64,000 nt of DNA from contig CAZXJO010000002.1 of the NCBI GenBank assembly GCA_964641155.1, positions 219,449 to 283,448 of the forward strand, read 5' to 3'. The stretch's first letter is position 1; each line of letters begins with the position of its first letter. A program made the translations under genes and the position numbers. This document shows, one piece after another, positions 1-8,079 of the stretch. This stretch comes from DTCV01 sp964641155 (GTDB lineage Archaea; Thermoproteota; Thermoprotei_A; Sulfolobales; NBVN01). Below the pieces are notes generated by a model that was given only the letters and a program-made list of their open reading frames with translations, had not been told where the DNA came from and did not search any database.

Positions 1-156
1 AATTCTGGTGAACGCGGTTACGGGTGCCCCCATCCTCTCAGGGCCGAAGGCGGGGAAGGACTGCGCGTATTTGCCTTCCCTAATAGCCGCCTCGGCCAAT
101 ATGTTGCTAACGCTCCAAACGCCCTGACCTCCTCTTCCGTGCCACCTTATTTCAAT
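1..156 (-). CDS. porG: 2-oxoacid (pyruvate) ferredoxin oxidoreductase gamma subunit, N-terminal part, cut by window edge
   Basis: The 52 residues visible before the window edge read WHGRGGQGV, then LAEAA, then FGPERMGAP and AFTRI, the signature of the gamma subunit (PorG/KorC family) of 2-oxoacid:ferredoxin oxidoreductases, which oxidise pyruvate or a related 2-oxoacid to acyl-CoA and reduce ferredoxin. The remaining subunits would lie beyond position 1. The conserved N-terminus (IEIRWHG) begins directly after an in-frame TAG, and no ATG, GTG or TTG is in frame upstream of it. The only possible start is ATT at 154-156, with GGTGGT eight bases upstream (165-170). Family assignment is firm; the exact 2-oxoacid specificity is not determinable. 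Confidence 0.88.
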   Translation of the reverse strand, partial: MEIRWHGRGGQGVWSVSNILAEAAIREGKYAQSFPAFGPERMGAPVTAFTRI

Positions 157-343
157 CTATAATAACCACCGGTAATCATTTTATTTTAAAATTAATATTC
201 TTTCATTAGCCTCGATGACTCATATAGGTGGTCTTTCACCTTACCCCCATGATTAACCAACCTAACCAAATCGCTGCAGGTCTTTGCGTACCTTAACTCA
301 AAGAGCAATTATTGGCCACTCATCCAACACTGCTCGATAAACG

Positions 344-400
344 TGGTTCAGTCCCGAAACCGCACATCACGGGTCAGACAATCTAACCATCATCACTACT
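344..400 (-). ncRNA. C/D box sRNA (2'-O-methylation guide)
   Basis: On the minus strand the boxes are: C (GTGATGA, 390-396), a 12-nt guide (378-389), D' (CTGA, 374-377), a 3-nt spacer, C' (GTGATGT, 364-370), a second 12-nt guide (352-363) and D (CTGA, 348-351). This is the symmetrical architecture of archaeal C/D sRNAs that guide Nop1/fibrillarin. A TATA box (418-430) is centred about 25 bp before the expected 5' end, just ahead of box C. The D guide is complementary to TCCCGAAACCGC, which from memory resembles a conserved CCCGAAACC stretch of 23S rRNA; the methylated base would be the G. Nothing else is recognisable in the gene-free stretch 157-516 apart from the promoters. Confidence 0.85.
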
Positions 401-417
401 TAGACTAACTACTCAAC

Positions 418-430
418 AGATTTTAAGCGT
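418..430 (-). promoter_or_regulatory. TATA box of the C/D box sRNA
   Basis: The minus strand reads CGCTTAAAATCTG. Its centre is about 25 bp upstream of the predicted sRNA 5' end near position 399, the usual archaeal TATA-to-start distance. Confidence 0.6.
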
Positions 431-469
431 ATTGACTTACTATGAACCACTGATCTCAGGGATTGATTA

Positions 470-483
470 AAAACTATATAAGT
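470..483 (+). promoter_or_regulatory. TATA box of the aminotransferase gene
   Basis: AAACTATATAAG lies 35-45 bp before the ATG at 517, predicting a start near 503 and a short leader. Confidence 0.55.
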
Positions 484-516
484 CAGTAACCAATGTATTA
501 ACAACTGGTTAGGGGT

Positions 517-1677
517 ATGAGAGTTTTCACTGATAGGTTTATTCTAACGCCTGGACCCACGGAAATCCCTCATAGGGTTAGGGCAGCACTCCTCAGGGAG
601 ACAACGAACCCGGACCTAGACACGGAATTCCTCAACATCTATAACGAGACAAGGAATTACTTGAAGGAGTTAATAGGGGCAACCAACTCATCCCTCTACG
701 TTATGTCTGGCGAGGCAATCCTCGGCCTGGAAGCAGCTATCGCCAATACCGTGAGGAGGGGTGATAAGGTAGTGGTTGTTTCAAATGGTGTGTTCGGCGA
801 AGGGTTTGCGGACTTCGTTAAATCGTACGGCGGCTCCCCCGTATCTGTTGGCGAAGGTGATTGGAGGAGGAGTGTTGACTTGGCAGAGCTCGAAGGAGCC
901 CTTCAAAGGAATAAGGATGCGGTTGCCGTAACCTTAGTTCACTGTGACACCCCTTCTGCATTACTTAACGACCTCCCGGAGATCGCTAGGGTCGTTAAGA
1001 GCTATGATATGTTATTGATCGTTGACGCAGTGTCAAGCATAGGTGGGGTACCAATAGACTTCGAACGTGTGGGGGTGGACATAATTATAGGGGGGTCCCA
1101 GAAAGCCTTGAACGCCCCGCCTGGACTCACCATAATGGCTATAAGTAGGAGGGCCTGGGAACGCATTGACGAGGTCAAATACTCTGGGTACTACTTAAAC
1201 CTTAGGCTGTGGAGGGATATGTTAGACAGTAACGGCGTTTTCCCGCACACGATGAGTGATGTTTTAATATACGCCCTCAACGAGTCTTTGAAGGCGATTT
1301 TCGAGGAGGGTTTGGAGAACGTTTTCAGGAGGCATGAATTGGTGAGGAGGGCGTCGTGGAGGGCTCTAGGGGTTATGGGTTTGGAACCATATCCGGCGGA
1401 CTTAAAATACTCATCACCTACGGTCACAGCGTTCTGCGTGCCTAAGGGCATAGACGAGAGGGCTTTGAGGGATAGGTTGTGGATGAAGTACGGGGTAATG
1501 ATTGCTGGTAGTTGGGGGCTGCTCCAGGGTAAGGTTCTCAGGATAGGTCATATGGGTGTTCAAGCATCTAGAACCCACTTACTCATAGCATACACAGCCC
1601 TAGGGAAAGCGCTGAACGAGTTGGGCTACAGAGTAAGTGTTGATGAGGTAGTTGGGTCTTTGGAGGAGTTTTTCTGA
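517..1677 (+). CDS. Class V PLP aminotransferase (alanine/serine-glyoxylate or serine-pyruvate type)
   Basis: This 386-residue fold-type I aminotransferase belongs to the alanine-glyoxylate/serine-pyruvate family. The N-terminus carries LTPGPTEIP (residues 10-18), SGEA (64-67) lines the cofactor phosphate site, Asp170 (VDAVSS) should hold the pyridine nitrogen, and Lys196 in GGSQKALNAPPG is the Schiff-base lysine. RIGHMG near the C-terminus is also typical. Such enzymes transfer the amino group of alanine or serine to glyoxylate or pyruvate. With the glycerate kinase at 32836 it could open a serine-hydroxypyruvate-glycerate route, but that is inference. The gene stands alone with its own TATA box. 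Confidence 0.88.
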   Translation: MRVFTDRFILTPGPTEIPHRVRAALLRETTNPDLDTEFLNIYNETRNYLKELIGATNSSLYVMSGEAILGLEAAIANTVRRGDKVVVVSNGVFGEGFADFVKSYGGSPVSVGEGDWRRSVDLAELEGALQRNKDAVAVTLVHCDTPSALLNDLPEIARVVKSYDMLLIVDAVSSIGGVPIDFERVGVDIIIGGSQKALNAPPGLTIMAISRRAWERIDEVKYSGYYLNLRLWRDMLDSNGVFPHTMSDVLIYALNESLKAIFEEGLENVFRRHELVRRASWRALGVMGLEPYPADLKYSSPTVTAFCVPKGIDERALRDRLWMKYGVMIAGSWGLLQGKVLRIGHMGVQASRTHLLIAYTALGKALNELGYRVSVDEVVGSLEEFF

Positions 1678-1696
1678 TGTCCTCAACTTGAGTGAC

Positions 1697-2032
1697 TCAT
1701 TCCTCCTTCTCCAATATGACAGCCGTCCCGTAAGCCACAGTTTCAGCTGCGCCGCTCATGATGTTTGATGAGGTCAGCCTCACACCTATTACTGCGTTAG
1801 CACCTAATCGCTTAGCCTTCTCAACCATCCTCCTAATTGCCTCATCCCTTGACTGGGCTAGGAGTTCAGTGTACTCCACTATCTCACCACCTGCTATGTT
1901 TCTTAGAAATGCTGTGAAGTCCCTGCCGATGTTCCTGGCCTTAACTATGCTACCGCTCACAATCCCCAATACATTCTTAACCCTATAACCTGGGACATAT
2001 TCAAGCGTCGTGACAAGTATTTCCTCAGCCAT
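1697..2032 (-). CDS. YbjQ/UPF0145 family protein
   Basis: This 111-residue protein matches the YbjQ (UPF0145) family, small pentamer-forming proteins sometimes called putative heavy-metal-binding. The visible family pattern is GSIVKARNIGRDF near residues 26-38, followed by a helix of the type EAIRRMVEKAKRLGANAVIGVR. Length is normal for the family. It lies 23 bp downstream of the YhfC-like gene on the same strand, so the two are probably co-transcribed. No function is firmly established for the family. Confidence 0.82.
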   Translation of the reverse strand: MAEEILVTTLEYVPGYRVKNVLGIVSGSIVKARNIGRDFTAFLRNIAGGEIVEYTELLAQSRDEAIRRMVEKAKRLGANAVIGVRLTSSNIMSGAAETVAYGTAVILEKEE

Positions 2033-2055
2033 AGGTTGTTTCTACCGCTGAGTTA

Positions 2056-2700
2056 TTATTTTGATTCCTTAAATCCCTTTGACTTCATGATCGAGAAAGC
2101 GATGGGTAGGAAGACAGCCAACGACATCGAAGCAATTAGCGCTTCAACAGCCCAAACATCCTTCAACGCCTTTAACGAGGTCACAGCAGCAACGTTTACT
2201 AAGGTATGCAGGGTTATCGCAGCTGCGAGGAGCCGTAAGTCCCTCACATCCCTACTGATCAGTAGGGATAGGGATACGTGAATTAACGTGGCGCTGTTCC
2301 TCTCAACGGCGCCTGGCATGAGGTACAGCCAACTGTAGCCGGTTAGGGAGGATGTGAGGGAGACAGGTATTACGTACAGGATTAAAGCTTCCGTTAACCC
2401 CCATCCAAGCCCCAACGATAGGGCCCCCCTAACCCGTGAGTCCTTTATAAAACCTATCCTGAGCAGTAGGAGTCTGAAGGACTCTTCGAAAACGCCTGCC
2501 AGGAAGGACGCCACGTAGACATAGAGGGGACCTGCCTGCATCAGCATGAGCAGGAGGGGCTGCCTGAGCAATAACGCTACAATCCACCCACCACCACCTA
2601 AGAGAGCTGCAAGCCATAGTTTAAGGTCCTTCCTAGAAGTTAATGCTAGAGCAGTTAATGTAGGGGTTATTGAGGCTAAGACCGGGATTATCACATCCAT
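2056..2700 (-). CDS. YhfC-like intramembrane glutamic-type protease homologue
   Basis: This 214-residue protein is hydrophobic throughout, with about seven predicted membrane segments. It shows the EExxR motif (Glu72-Glu73...Arg76 in VFEESFRLLLLR), a GLTEAL motif, and His141 and His165 in later helices, the pattern of YhfC-family proteins related to CAAX/Rce1-type intramembrane proteases. The substrate is unknown. It is the first gene of a minus-strand pair with the YbjQ gene and is divergent from the membrane protein at 2753. Confidence 0.7.
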   Translation of the reverse strand: MDVIIPVLASITPTLTALALTSRKDLKLWLAALLGGGGWIVALLLRQPLLLMLMQAGPLYVYVASFLAGVFEESFRLLLLRIGFIKDSRVRGALSLGLGWGLTEALILYVIPVSLTSSLTGYSWLYLMPGAVERNSATLIHVSLSLLISRDVRDLRLLAAAITLHTLVNVAAVTSLKALKDVWAVEALIASMSLAVFLPIAFSIMKSKGFKESK

Positions 2701-2752
2701 CCAAGCACCTGAGAATCACTACTAACATACTTTTAAAATAATTGAACGGAGT

Positions 2753-3313
2753 GTGAGTTGGAAGATTGCCGTGGGTGAGTATAGTAGGTACGCGTTACGC
2801 GGAGTTGTTGCGGGCATTATGACAGGTGTTGTTGTATCCGTTATTTTCGTTATAACGTTCCCCACAGTTGAAGGGCTTGTTGACTCACTGCTGAGGCATC
2901 AGCTCTCAAAGCAGTTACCGCCTGATAAAGTTGATGAGGTGTTAAATAACGTTAAGGGGGTCCTGGGCACCGTCTTCGCGATAGCGCCGCTAGCTCAGAT
3001 AATTCAATACGCGTTCATCGGGTCGATTTTCGGGGCCCTTCAGTGCTACTACAGGACTAAGCTTGGTTTAAGTGAGGTTGTGTCTGCGATTGCTTCAGGT
3101 GTTACCTACACGCTGGCGCTATGTGTGCTACCCTTAATGGTTAGTGCGTTAGTACTTCAAGGCATCTTCGAGGTTTTAATGACAGGTAATGAGTACTTCT
3201 TATACGGGTTGAGCCTGACCCAAGGCATGTTGTTCACGGCTTTCTTGGTTTTGGTAAGTGTGAGGGGAGGGCCCTTCAGGAAGTTCATCGAGGCCGCACC
3301 TAGGCAGACCTGA
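2753..3313 (+). CDS. Predicted polytopic membrane protein, function unknown
   Basis: This 186-residue protein has about four hydrophobic segments (roughly residues 15-36, 72-95, 105-135 and 148-172), separated by a polar helix rich in Lys, Asp and Val at 40-68. I recognise no family. Translation starts at GTG 2753; a TATA-like TTTTAAAATA at 2730-2739 suggests a leaderless or very short-leader transcript. It is divergent from the YhfC-like gene and is followed by a separate promoter for the next gene. Confidence 0.6.
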   Translation: MSWKIAVGEYSRYALRGVVAGIMTGVVVSVIFVITFPTVEGLVDSLLRHQLSKQLPPDKVDEVLNNVKGVLGTVFAIAPLAQIIQYAFIGSIFGALQCYYRTKLGLSEVVSAIASGVTYTLALCVLPLMVSALVLQGIFEVLMTGNEYFLYGLSLTQGMLFTAFLVLVSVRGGPFRKFIEAAPRQT

Positions 3314-3365
3314 CCCGGTGAGGTCGTAGTCGTATAATGCTTATTATCCTGAGGGCCTATTAACG

Positions 3366-4472
3366 TTGGGCGATAGGATGAGGAGTGTGATGTTTTTAGG
3401 GATTGGCAGGGTTGGCCTCAAAACATTACAGCTATTTAAAGAGCTCATCAGTGACTCATACATTTACGCACTGGATAAGGACCCATCTCTTAAGGAAGTC
3501 GTCAGTCTTTTGGATGGTGTTGAATTCCACGTTTACAGCGATGAAGTGTTTGAGGACGTAGCACGTAAAGTCGACTTAGCGGTGACTGCCTTACCGGCAT
3601 CGAATGCGTTCAGAATTGTGGGTAATCTCGTAAGGAAATGCGTTGACGTCGTTGACGTATCGTTCTTCCCTGAAGACCCTTACGAATTAAGGGGGTTAGT
3701 CGATGACTGCGGCTCCGTCTTCGTGCCTGACGCAGGGTTTGCTCCCGGATACAGTAATTTAATAGTCGGTGACTTGGTAAGTAGGTTGAACGACGTCGAA
3801 AGCATCGACATAATGGTTGGAGGGATACCGGCGGAACCGATCCCGCCACTGGGTTACGTGGTGACGTGGAACCCTTCAGACCTCATCGAGGAGTATGTTA
3901 GACCAGCTAGAATTGTTGAAAGGGGACTCTTGAAGTACGTAGACCCCCTCGAATCTGTAATCAAGTTAGATGTAGAGGGGGTCGGCGTACTGGAAGGTTT
4001 TATAAGTGATGGCCTGCGTACTTTGATTAACAACGTCAAAGTTAGGAATATGAGGGAAGTTACTCTAAGGTGGCCTGGCCACATAGGCGGCATGAAATTG
4101 CTAAGGGATTTAGGACTCATGAGTAAGGAACCTATCAGGGTTGGAGACGTCTACGTGAGGCCTTCCGACGTGCTCGCCGAGCTTCTAGCGCTCAAACTAT
4201 CTAAGAGGGTTGACGACATCGCTATAATAAACGTGGTTGCGACCTACGGAGGAGGTTCGAAGCGCTCGGAATTAGCGGTTCTTAGAGGGAGCCCTGAAAG
4301 CCCTGCCACACCAACGTTTACCGCGTTAACGCACGCCTACACTGCTAAACTTGCCTACGATGGCATACTACCTAAAGGGATACATCCTTTGGAGGACTTG
4401 AGCCAGTTTAAACGGCACTATGACGAATACTTGAGGTCTAAAGGTGTTATATTGAGGTCTAAGGAAGGCTAA
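3366..4472 (+). CDS. Saccharopine dehydrogenase-like NAD(P)-binding oxidoreductase
   Basis: This 368-residue protein has an N-terminal Rossmann motif (FLGIGRVGLKTL, residues about 10-21) and the layout of the saccharopine dehydrogenase/lysine dehydrogenase family: TALPASN after the first sub-domain, VPDAGFAPGYSNL ahead of the catalytic domain and RWPGHIGGMKLL later. Family members oxidise or form secondary amines of amino acids; lysine 6-dehydrogenase-like activity is one possibility, but the substrate is unknown. A TTG at 3366 is the upstream start; ATG 3378 directly before RSVMFLG is an alternative. TATAATGCTTATTA at 3334-3347 would give a start of transcription close to either. Confidence 0.78.
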   Translation: MGDRMRSVMFLGIGRVGLKTLQLFKELISDSYIYALDKDPSLKEVVSLLDGVEFHVYSDEVFEDVARKVDLAVTALPASNAFRIVGNLVRKCVDVVDVSFFPEDPYELRGLVDDCGSVFVPDAGFAPGYSNLIVGDLVSRLNDVESIDIMVGGIPAEPIPPLGYVVTWNPSDLIEEYVRPARIVERGLLKYVDPLESVIKLDVEGVGVLEGFISDGLRTLINNVKVRNMREVTLRWPGHIGGMKLLRDLGLMSKEPIRVGDVYVRPSDVLAELLALKLSKRVDDIAIINVVATYGGGSKRSELAVLRGSPESPATPTFTALTHAYTAKLAYDGILPKGIHPLEDLSQFKRHYDEYLRSKGVILRSKEG

Positions 4473-4596
4473 ACAGCTGCCACCTAACACGTTTGGAGAT
4501 CTGTTCTACATTCCCCAACCAGGTTAGGACTACCGCGTTATCGCCCCCTGATTCACCGCATCAACAGGTTTAAACCCCTGTTATTTAATCCTAGCA

Positions 4597-4902
4597 ATGC
4601 CGCGGTACTTCCTGCGTTCGGTATGTGATTACGTTCCCAATACCCAACGCGCTTCGCCCGGTAGATTAACGAGGTTCGGTTTTAAGACGTTGGAGAGGTT
4701 CTTTAAGAGCTACGGAGTTAAGATAACAGTAATAAACCACACAAGAAAAGAACCCCGCGAAGAGCTTGTAGAGGATCTGTTCACGATAACCTCACACTTC
4801 GCCGGTAAGCTCTATGGGATGAGATCTCATAAATATGCGGAGGTGGTTAGGTTAAGGGGGTTCTTTGTTTATTATGTCTGCTTACACTTCATTTTTAGGT
4901 AG
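4597..4902 (+). pseudogene. IS607-family serine recombinase, C-terminal fragment (transposon relic)
   Basis: From about residue 23 the frame reads RLTRFGFKTLERFF, then EELVEDLFTITSHFAGKLYGMRSHKY. This is the conserved C-terminal part of IS607 transposon resolvases (TnpA). The catalytic serine domain and the MerR-like DNA-binding N-terminus are missing: the first 22 residues do not resemble the family, and the last 18 (after AEVV) look like read-through. No tnpB gene follows; the next gene starts six bases later. The stretch 4473-4596 before it shows nothing else. This is a dead remnant of an IS607 insertion. Confidence 0.82.
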
Positions 4903-4908
4903 GGGGTT

Positions 4909-5898
4909 ATGAGCGGATACGATGAGAGGGAGATCCTTCTAATCGCTGGTTACGGTGGTCACTCCGGTTATGCGTTCGCCGTCATACACGAGTTGTTTAG
5001 GCTTGGTTTTAGGAGGAATTTAACACTTGTTGCTGAGGGGTATGAGTTCCTGGTTGAGAAGTTCGAACCGTATGGTGAGGTTGTCCTGCAAGTATTGCCC
5101 AGGAAACCGGCCGAACCGCTTTACAGAGGGTTGGGTAGGTGGGTTAAGGCGTTTTGGCAGGCAGTTCACATAGCCTCGAAGCATAAGATAGCCGCGGTGT
5201 TTGCTGGGGGTTCCAACTTCTCTATACCGGCTTCCGTGACGTCAAAAATGTTGAATAGGTCGAAGGTGTACACGATAGAAGCGATTGAGCACTTCACAAC
5301 CCGATCGAGGGCTGTTAGGCTGCTTGAAATGATTGGTGGGACCGTGTTCCTCCATTGGGAAGAGCAGCTGGATATGTACCCTAAAGGTGTTGTTGTGGGG
5401 CCGGTCTATGAACCCCCTATCTATGATGTCAGAAATGAGGGCTACGTACTGGTGACTGCAGGCACTTTAGGGTATAAGGAGCTGTTCGACGTCATTGAGA
5501 GACTGGGGTTGGAGAAAGTCGTTTTACAGTCCGGGGACGTCGACCCGCAGCAATATTTAAGTAGGAACCCTCAGTGGGTGGGTTTCAAGTACACCAGCGA
5601 CATCCACAAATGGATCGCAGGTGCTGACCTCGTGATAACTCATCAAGGTGTTACGGCATCCATAGCAAGGCTAGCTTACGGGAAACCGACAATCATTGTG
5701 TGGAACCCGCGAGTAACCTTAGGGGCAGATAGGCGAGACGTTAAAATCTACGCTGAAAAGCTTCAGGTACCCTTAGTTGAGGACGTCAGTTATGGTACGC
5801 TTAAAGAAGCGATTGACAGCGCTGAGCCTACGAATAAATCCTACCCCAACGGCAGTTATGAAATAGCTAAGACATTAATATCTCTGTTAACGAAGTGA
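4909..5898 (+). CDS. Alg14-Alg13-like fused UDP-sugar glycosyltransferase
   Basis: In this 329-residue protein the N-terminal half resembles Alg14 (GYGGHSGYAF at residues 14-23, then AVFAGGSNFSIPA), and the C-terminal half resembles Alg13/GT28 nucleotide-sugar transferases (HKWIAGADLVITHQGVTASI, then AYGKPTIIVWNPR). In eukaryotes Alg13 and Alg14 form the UDP-GlcNAc transferase adding the second sugar to the dolichol-linked oligosaccharide; here both halves are on one chain. A role in archaeal N-glycan or lipid glycosylation is inferred. It starts at ATG 4909 directly after the IS607 relic. Confidence 0.75.
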   Translation: MSGYDEREILLIAGYGGHSGYAFAVIHELFRLGFRRNLTLVAEGYEFLVEKFEPYGEVVLQVLPRKPAEPLYRGLGRWVKAFWQAVHIASKHKIAAVFAGGSNFSIPASVTSKMLNRSKVYTIEAIEHFTTRSRAVRLLEMIGGTVFLHWEEQLDMYPKGVVVGPVYEPPIYDVRNEGYVLVTAGTLGYKELFDVIERLGLEKVVLQSGDVDPQQYLSRNPQWVGFKYTSDIHKWIAGADLVITHQGVTASIARLAYGKPTIIVWNPRVTLGADRRDVKIYAEKLQVPLVEDVSYGTLKEAIDSAEPTNKSYPNGSYEIAKTLISLLTK

Positions 5899-6312
5899 AG
5901 GTAAGGGGGTAGATGTTAATGTAGAGAAGTACTCTAATGCCTGGTTCGCCCTTCGGTAACGATCTTAAGTGTTACTCGTCCAAGGACGGAAGGGTTGTGG
6001 ATAAACACGTTCCCTTGCCTCGTACCGCGGGTCCTCGTAGGAAGATAAGTGTTTGACAACTAGGTAGTTCTCATGATAGGTTTACGAATTAGACATTCAT
6101 TCTTTCGAGGCGACCTCCTACTGAAGACAGGTGGCCTAGGGTTAGGCTCGGTCTTAAGGGCTTCATTAGCTGATTGGGGAGGAAGTTGTCTCAATTCATG
6201 CCGTAATGTGTGAGATGGGGGTTATTCACAGCTCAGCGATTGGTGAGGTGAGGGGTGGAGAACGGGTAACATTTGATTAACAACGCAGTTCAATGACTGA
6301 TTTATAACCGCA
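5899..6312. other. Gene-free stretch, nothing recognised
   Basis: No open frame with family resemblance and no clear RNA boxes are visible. A 39-codon ATG frame at 5937-6056 is too short and unfamiliar to call. The right end holds the promoter of the TRAP operon. Confidence 0.4.
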
Positions 6313-6322
6313 AACTTATAAG
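6311..6322 (+). promoter_or_regulatory. TATA box of the DctPQM operon
   Basis: AAACTTATAAGG lies about 40 bp before the ATG at 6356, so transcription probably starts near 6341 with a short leader. Confidence 0.5.
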
Positions 6323-6355
6323 GGGGAGCTAAAAATTAACTGTGAGGTTGTTAAC

Positions 6356-7567
6356 ATGTATGGTCAAACGCAAACTACAGTGATCGCATTAATAATCCTA
6401 ATAATCGTCGCAGGTGTTGGTGGATACTTCGCCGGATCTTCGTCAGCTCCGGTGAGGACAGTTACCCAAACCATCACGCAGGCTGGGGGTACCACGGCAA
6501 CTACCGTGACAGTTACTCAGACAGTTACCCAGACGGCCACCCAGGCACCCCCCGCACAGCAGGTCATAAAGTGGCGTATGCCCACTCACGCGCCGCCCGC
6601 TGACCCACTAACCAAGACAGCTCAACACTTCGCCGAACTAGTTAAGAACGCCTCCAACGGCAGGCTCATAATTGAGGTATACTCTTCCGGCGAGCTATTC
6701 CCGGTCGGGCAAACCCTTGATATGGTAGCAAGAGGGGCTGTTGAGATCGCAGTAACTTACATAGCTTACTGGGTGGCTGAAGACCCTGTCTTCGCGTTAT
6801 TTAGCAGTAGACCCGGGCCTCTGTCCAAGCCGGATGAAGTTGTGTACTACTTCAATAACGTGAGGGATATATTGAGTAAGCGTCTCGAAGCCCGCGGCGT
6901 GCAGCTCTTAGGCATGTTGAATATCAACCCGCCTGAAACCGTCCTATCAGCTAAGAAGCCTATCACATCACTTTCAAGCTTCCAGGGCTTCGTGTTGAGG
7001 TCCATAGGTCTCTCAGGTCAGTTCTACGCCGAGATCGGTGCGAAGCCCATGACTATGTCCGGCTCAGAGCTATATCAAGCGTTGCAGTTGGGCACTATCG
7101 ACGGTGCTGAGTGGGGTGGTTGGCTTGACAACTACTTCTTAGGTCTTCACGAAGTTGTCAAATACATACTTGAACCAATACCTGGTTGCTCAATACATGC
7201 TGATGCGCATACAGATGGTATACTAATCGTCAACCCCAGCGCATGGAAGTCTCTACCAGAGGACCTCAGGCAGGTAGTGCTAACCTCATTAAAAGCGGCT
7301 TTCTCAGACTCGATAATGATTGACTATTACGCAAACATGTTGGCTAGGCAGGAATTCGTCAAGCGGGGAATAGTCATCAACCAGATACCTAAAGAGGACT
7401 GCGCGAAGGTTATGGAGATAGGGGTTAAATTGATAGTTGAGCAGGCTAAGAAGAGTTCTGATGCAGCTGAGTACGCTAGAAGGCTCGTGAAGGTGTATGG
7501 CGACTTAGGGTATAGTGATTGGTCATCTGCTTTGGCGAAAGCGCTGAAAAGTGAGGGATTGATGTAA
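6356..7567 (+). CDS. dctP: TRAP transporter solute-binding protein, DctP type
   Basis: This 403-residue protein has an N-terminal membrane anchor (residues about 8-27, ending AGVGGYFAGSS), a Thr/Gln-rich linker (33-63) and a DctP-type periplasmic-binding domain. The domain begins KWRMPTHAPPADPLTKTAQHFAE and includes the conserved stretch ARGAVEIAV and the ligand-loop region GTIDGAEWGGW. It should be tethered outside the cell and deliver a carboxylate or related organic acid to the DctQM permease. It is the first gene of a three-gene operon and overlaps dctQ by one base. The anchor-linker is nearly the same as in the TAXI protein at 51697. Confidence 0.9.
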   Translation: MYGQTQTTVIALIILIIVAGVGGYFAGSSSAPVRTVTQTITQAGGTTATTVTVTQTVTQTATQAPPAQQVIKWRMPTHAPPADPLTKTAQHFAELVKNASNGRLIIEVYSSGELFPVGQTLDMVARGAVEIAVTYIAYWVAEDPVFALFSSRPGPLSKPDEVVYYFNNVRDILSKRLEARGVQLLGMLNINPPETVLSAKKPITSLSSFQGFVLRSIGLSGQFYAEIGAKPMTMSGSELYQALQLGTIDGAEWGGWLDNYFLGLHEVVKYILEPIPGCSIHADAHTDGILIVNPSAWKSLPEDLRQVVLTSLKAAFSDSIMIDYYANMLARQEFVKRGIVINQIPKEDCAKVMEIGVKLIVEQAKKSSDAAEYARRLVKVYGDLGYSDWSSALAKALKSEGLM

Positions 7568-8064
7568 TGATTAAGAAAGCATGTGTGAAATTAATTGATT
7601 TTTTATCCATTCTCACAATCTTGGATGTGTTCGCCGTAGTTATCTACGTTTTTTCAAGGTACTTCTTCAAGGAGCCCTTAATGCCTGCGTTCGCCCTGTC
7701 GACATGGCTCTTCGGTATTTTATTCCTACTTGGCTATGGTTATACGGCCGAGATGAAGGGGCACATAAGCGTTGACTTGCTGTACAGGCGTTTAAGGAAT
7801 AAGATAAGGTACGTGATCAACGTTGTGAACGGTGTAATAATCATAGTATCGTTGGCGATTATAGTACCTACCGCGTATTCTCTCGCTATGAGGTCTTACA
7901 TTATTGGGGAGCGTGACTCTACGCTACCTCTGTTCTCACCATATATATGGTGGTATAAGTGGATCTTCCTTATCTCAATACTCTTAGCGATCCTCTACCA
8001 TATCGAGGAAATGATACACTTATTAAGGAAGAGGAATTTAGAAGTGCTTAGTGCGAGTGCTTAG
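7567..8064 (+). CDS. dctQ: TRAP transporter small permease, DctQ type
   Basis: This 165-residue protein has four predicted membrane helices, as in DctQ small subunits. Family-like features are the helix-1 region FVVIYVFSRYFFKE and the segment GHISVDLLYRRL, which matches the conserved GHxxVD pattern. It sits between the binding protein and the large permease: ATG overlaps the dctP stop by one base and dctM follows after 15 bp. DctQ and DctM together form the membrane part of a sodium- or proton-driven secondary uptake system. Confidence 0.88.
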   Translation: MIKKACVKLIDFLSILTILDVFAVVIYVFSRYFFKEPLMPAFALSTWLFGILFLLGYGYTAEMKGHISVDLLYRRLRNKIRYVINVVNGVIIIVSLAIIVPTAYSLAMRSYIIGERDSTLPLFSPYIWWYKWIFLISILLAILYHIEEMIHLLRKRNLEVLSASA

Positions 8065-8079
8065 TGCGTAGGTGATTAG

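Noticed and set aside
5937..6056. 39-codon ATG frame between the glycosyltransferase and dctP genes
   Set aside because: Short, no family resemblance, no ribosome site, in a stretch that looks non-coding.
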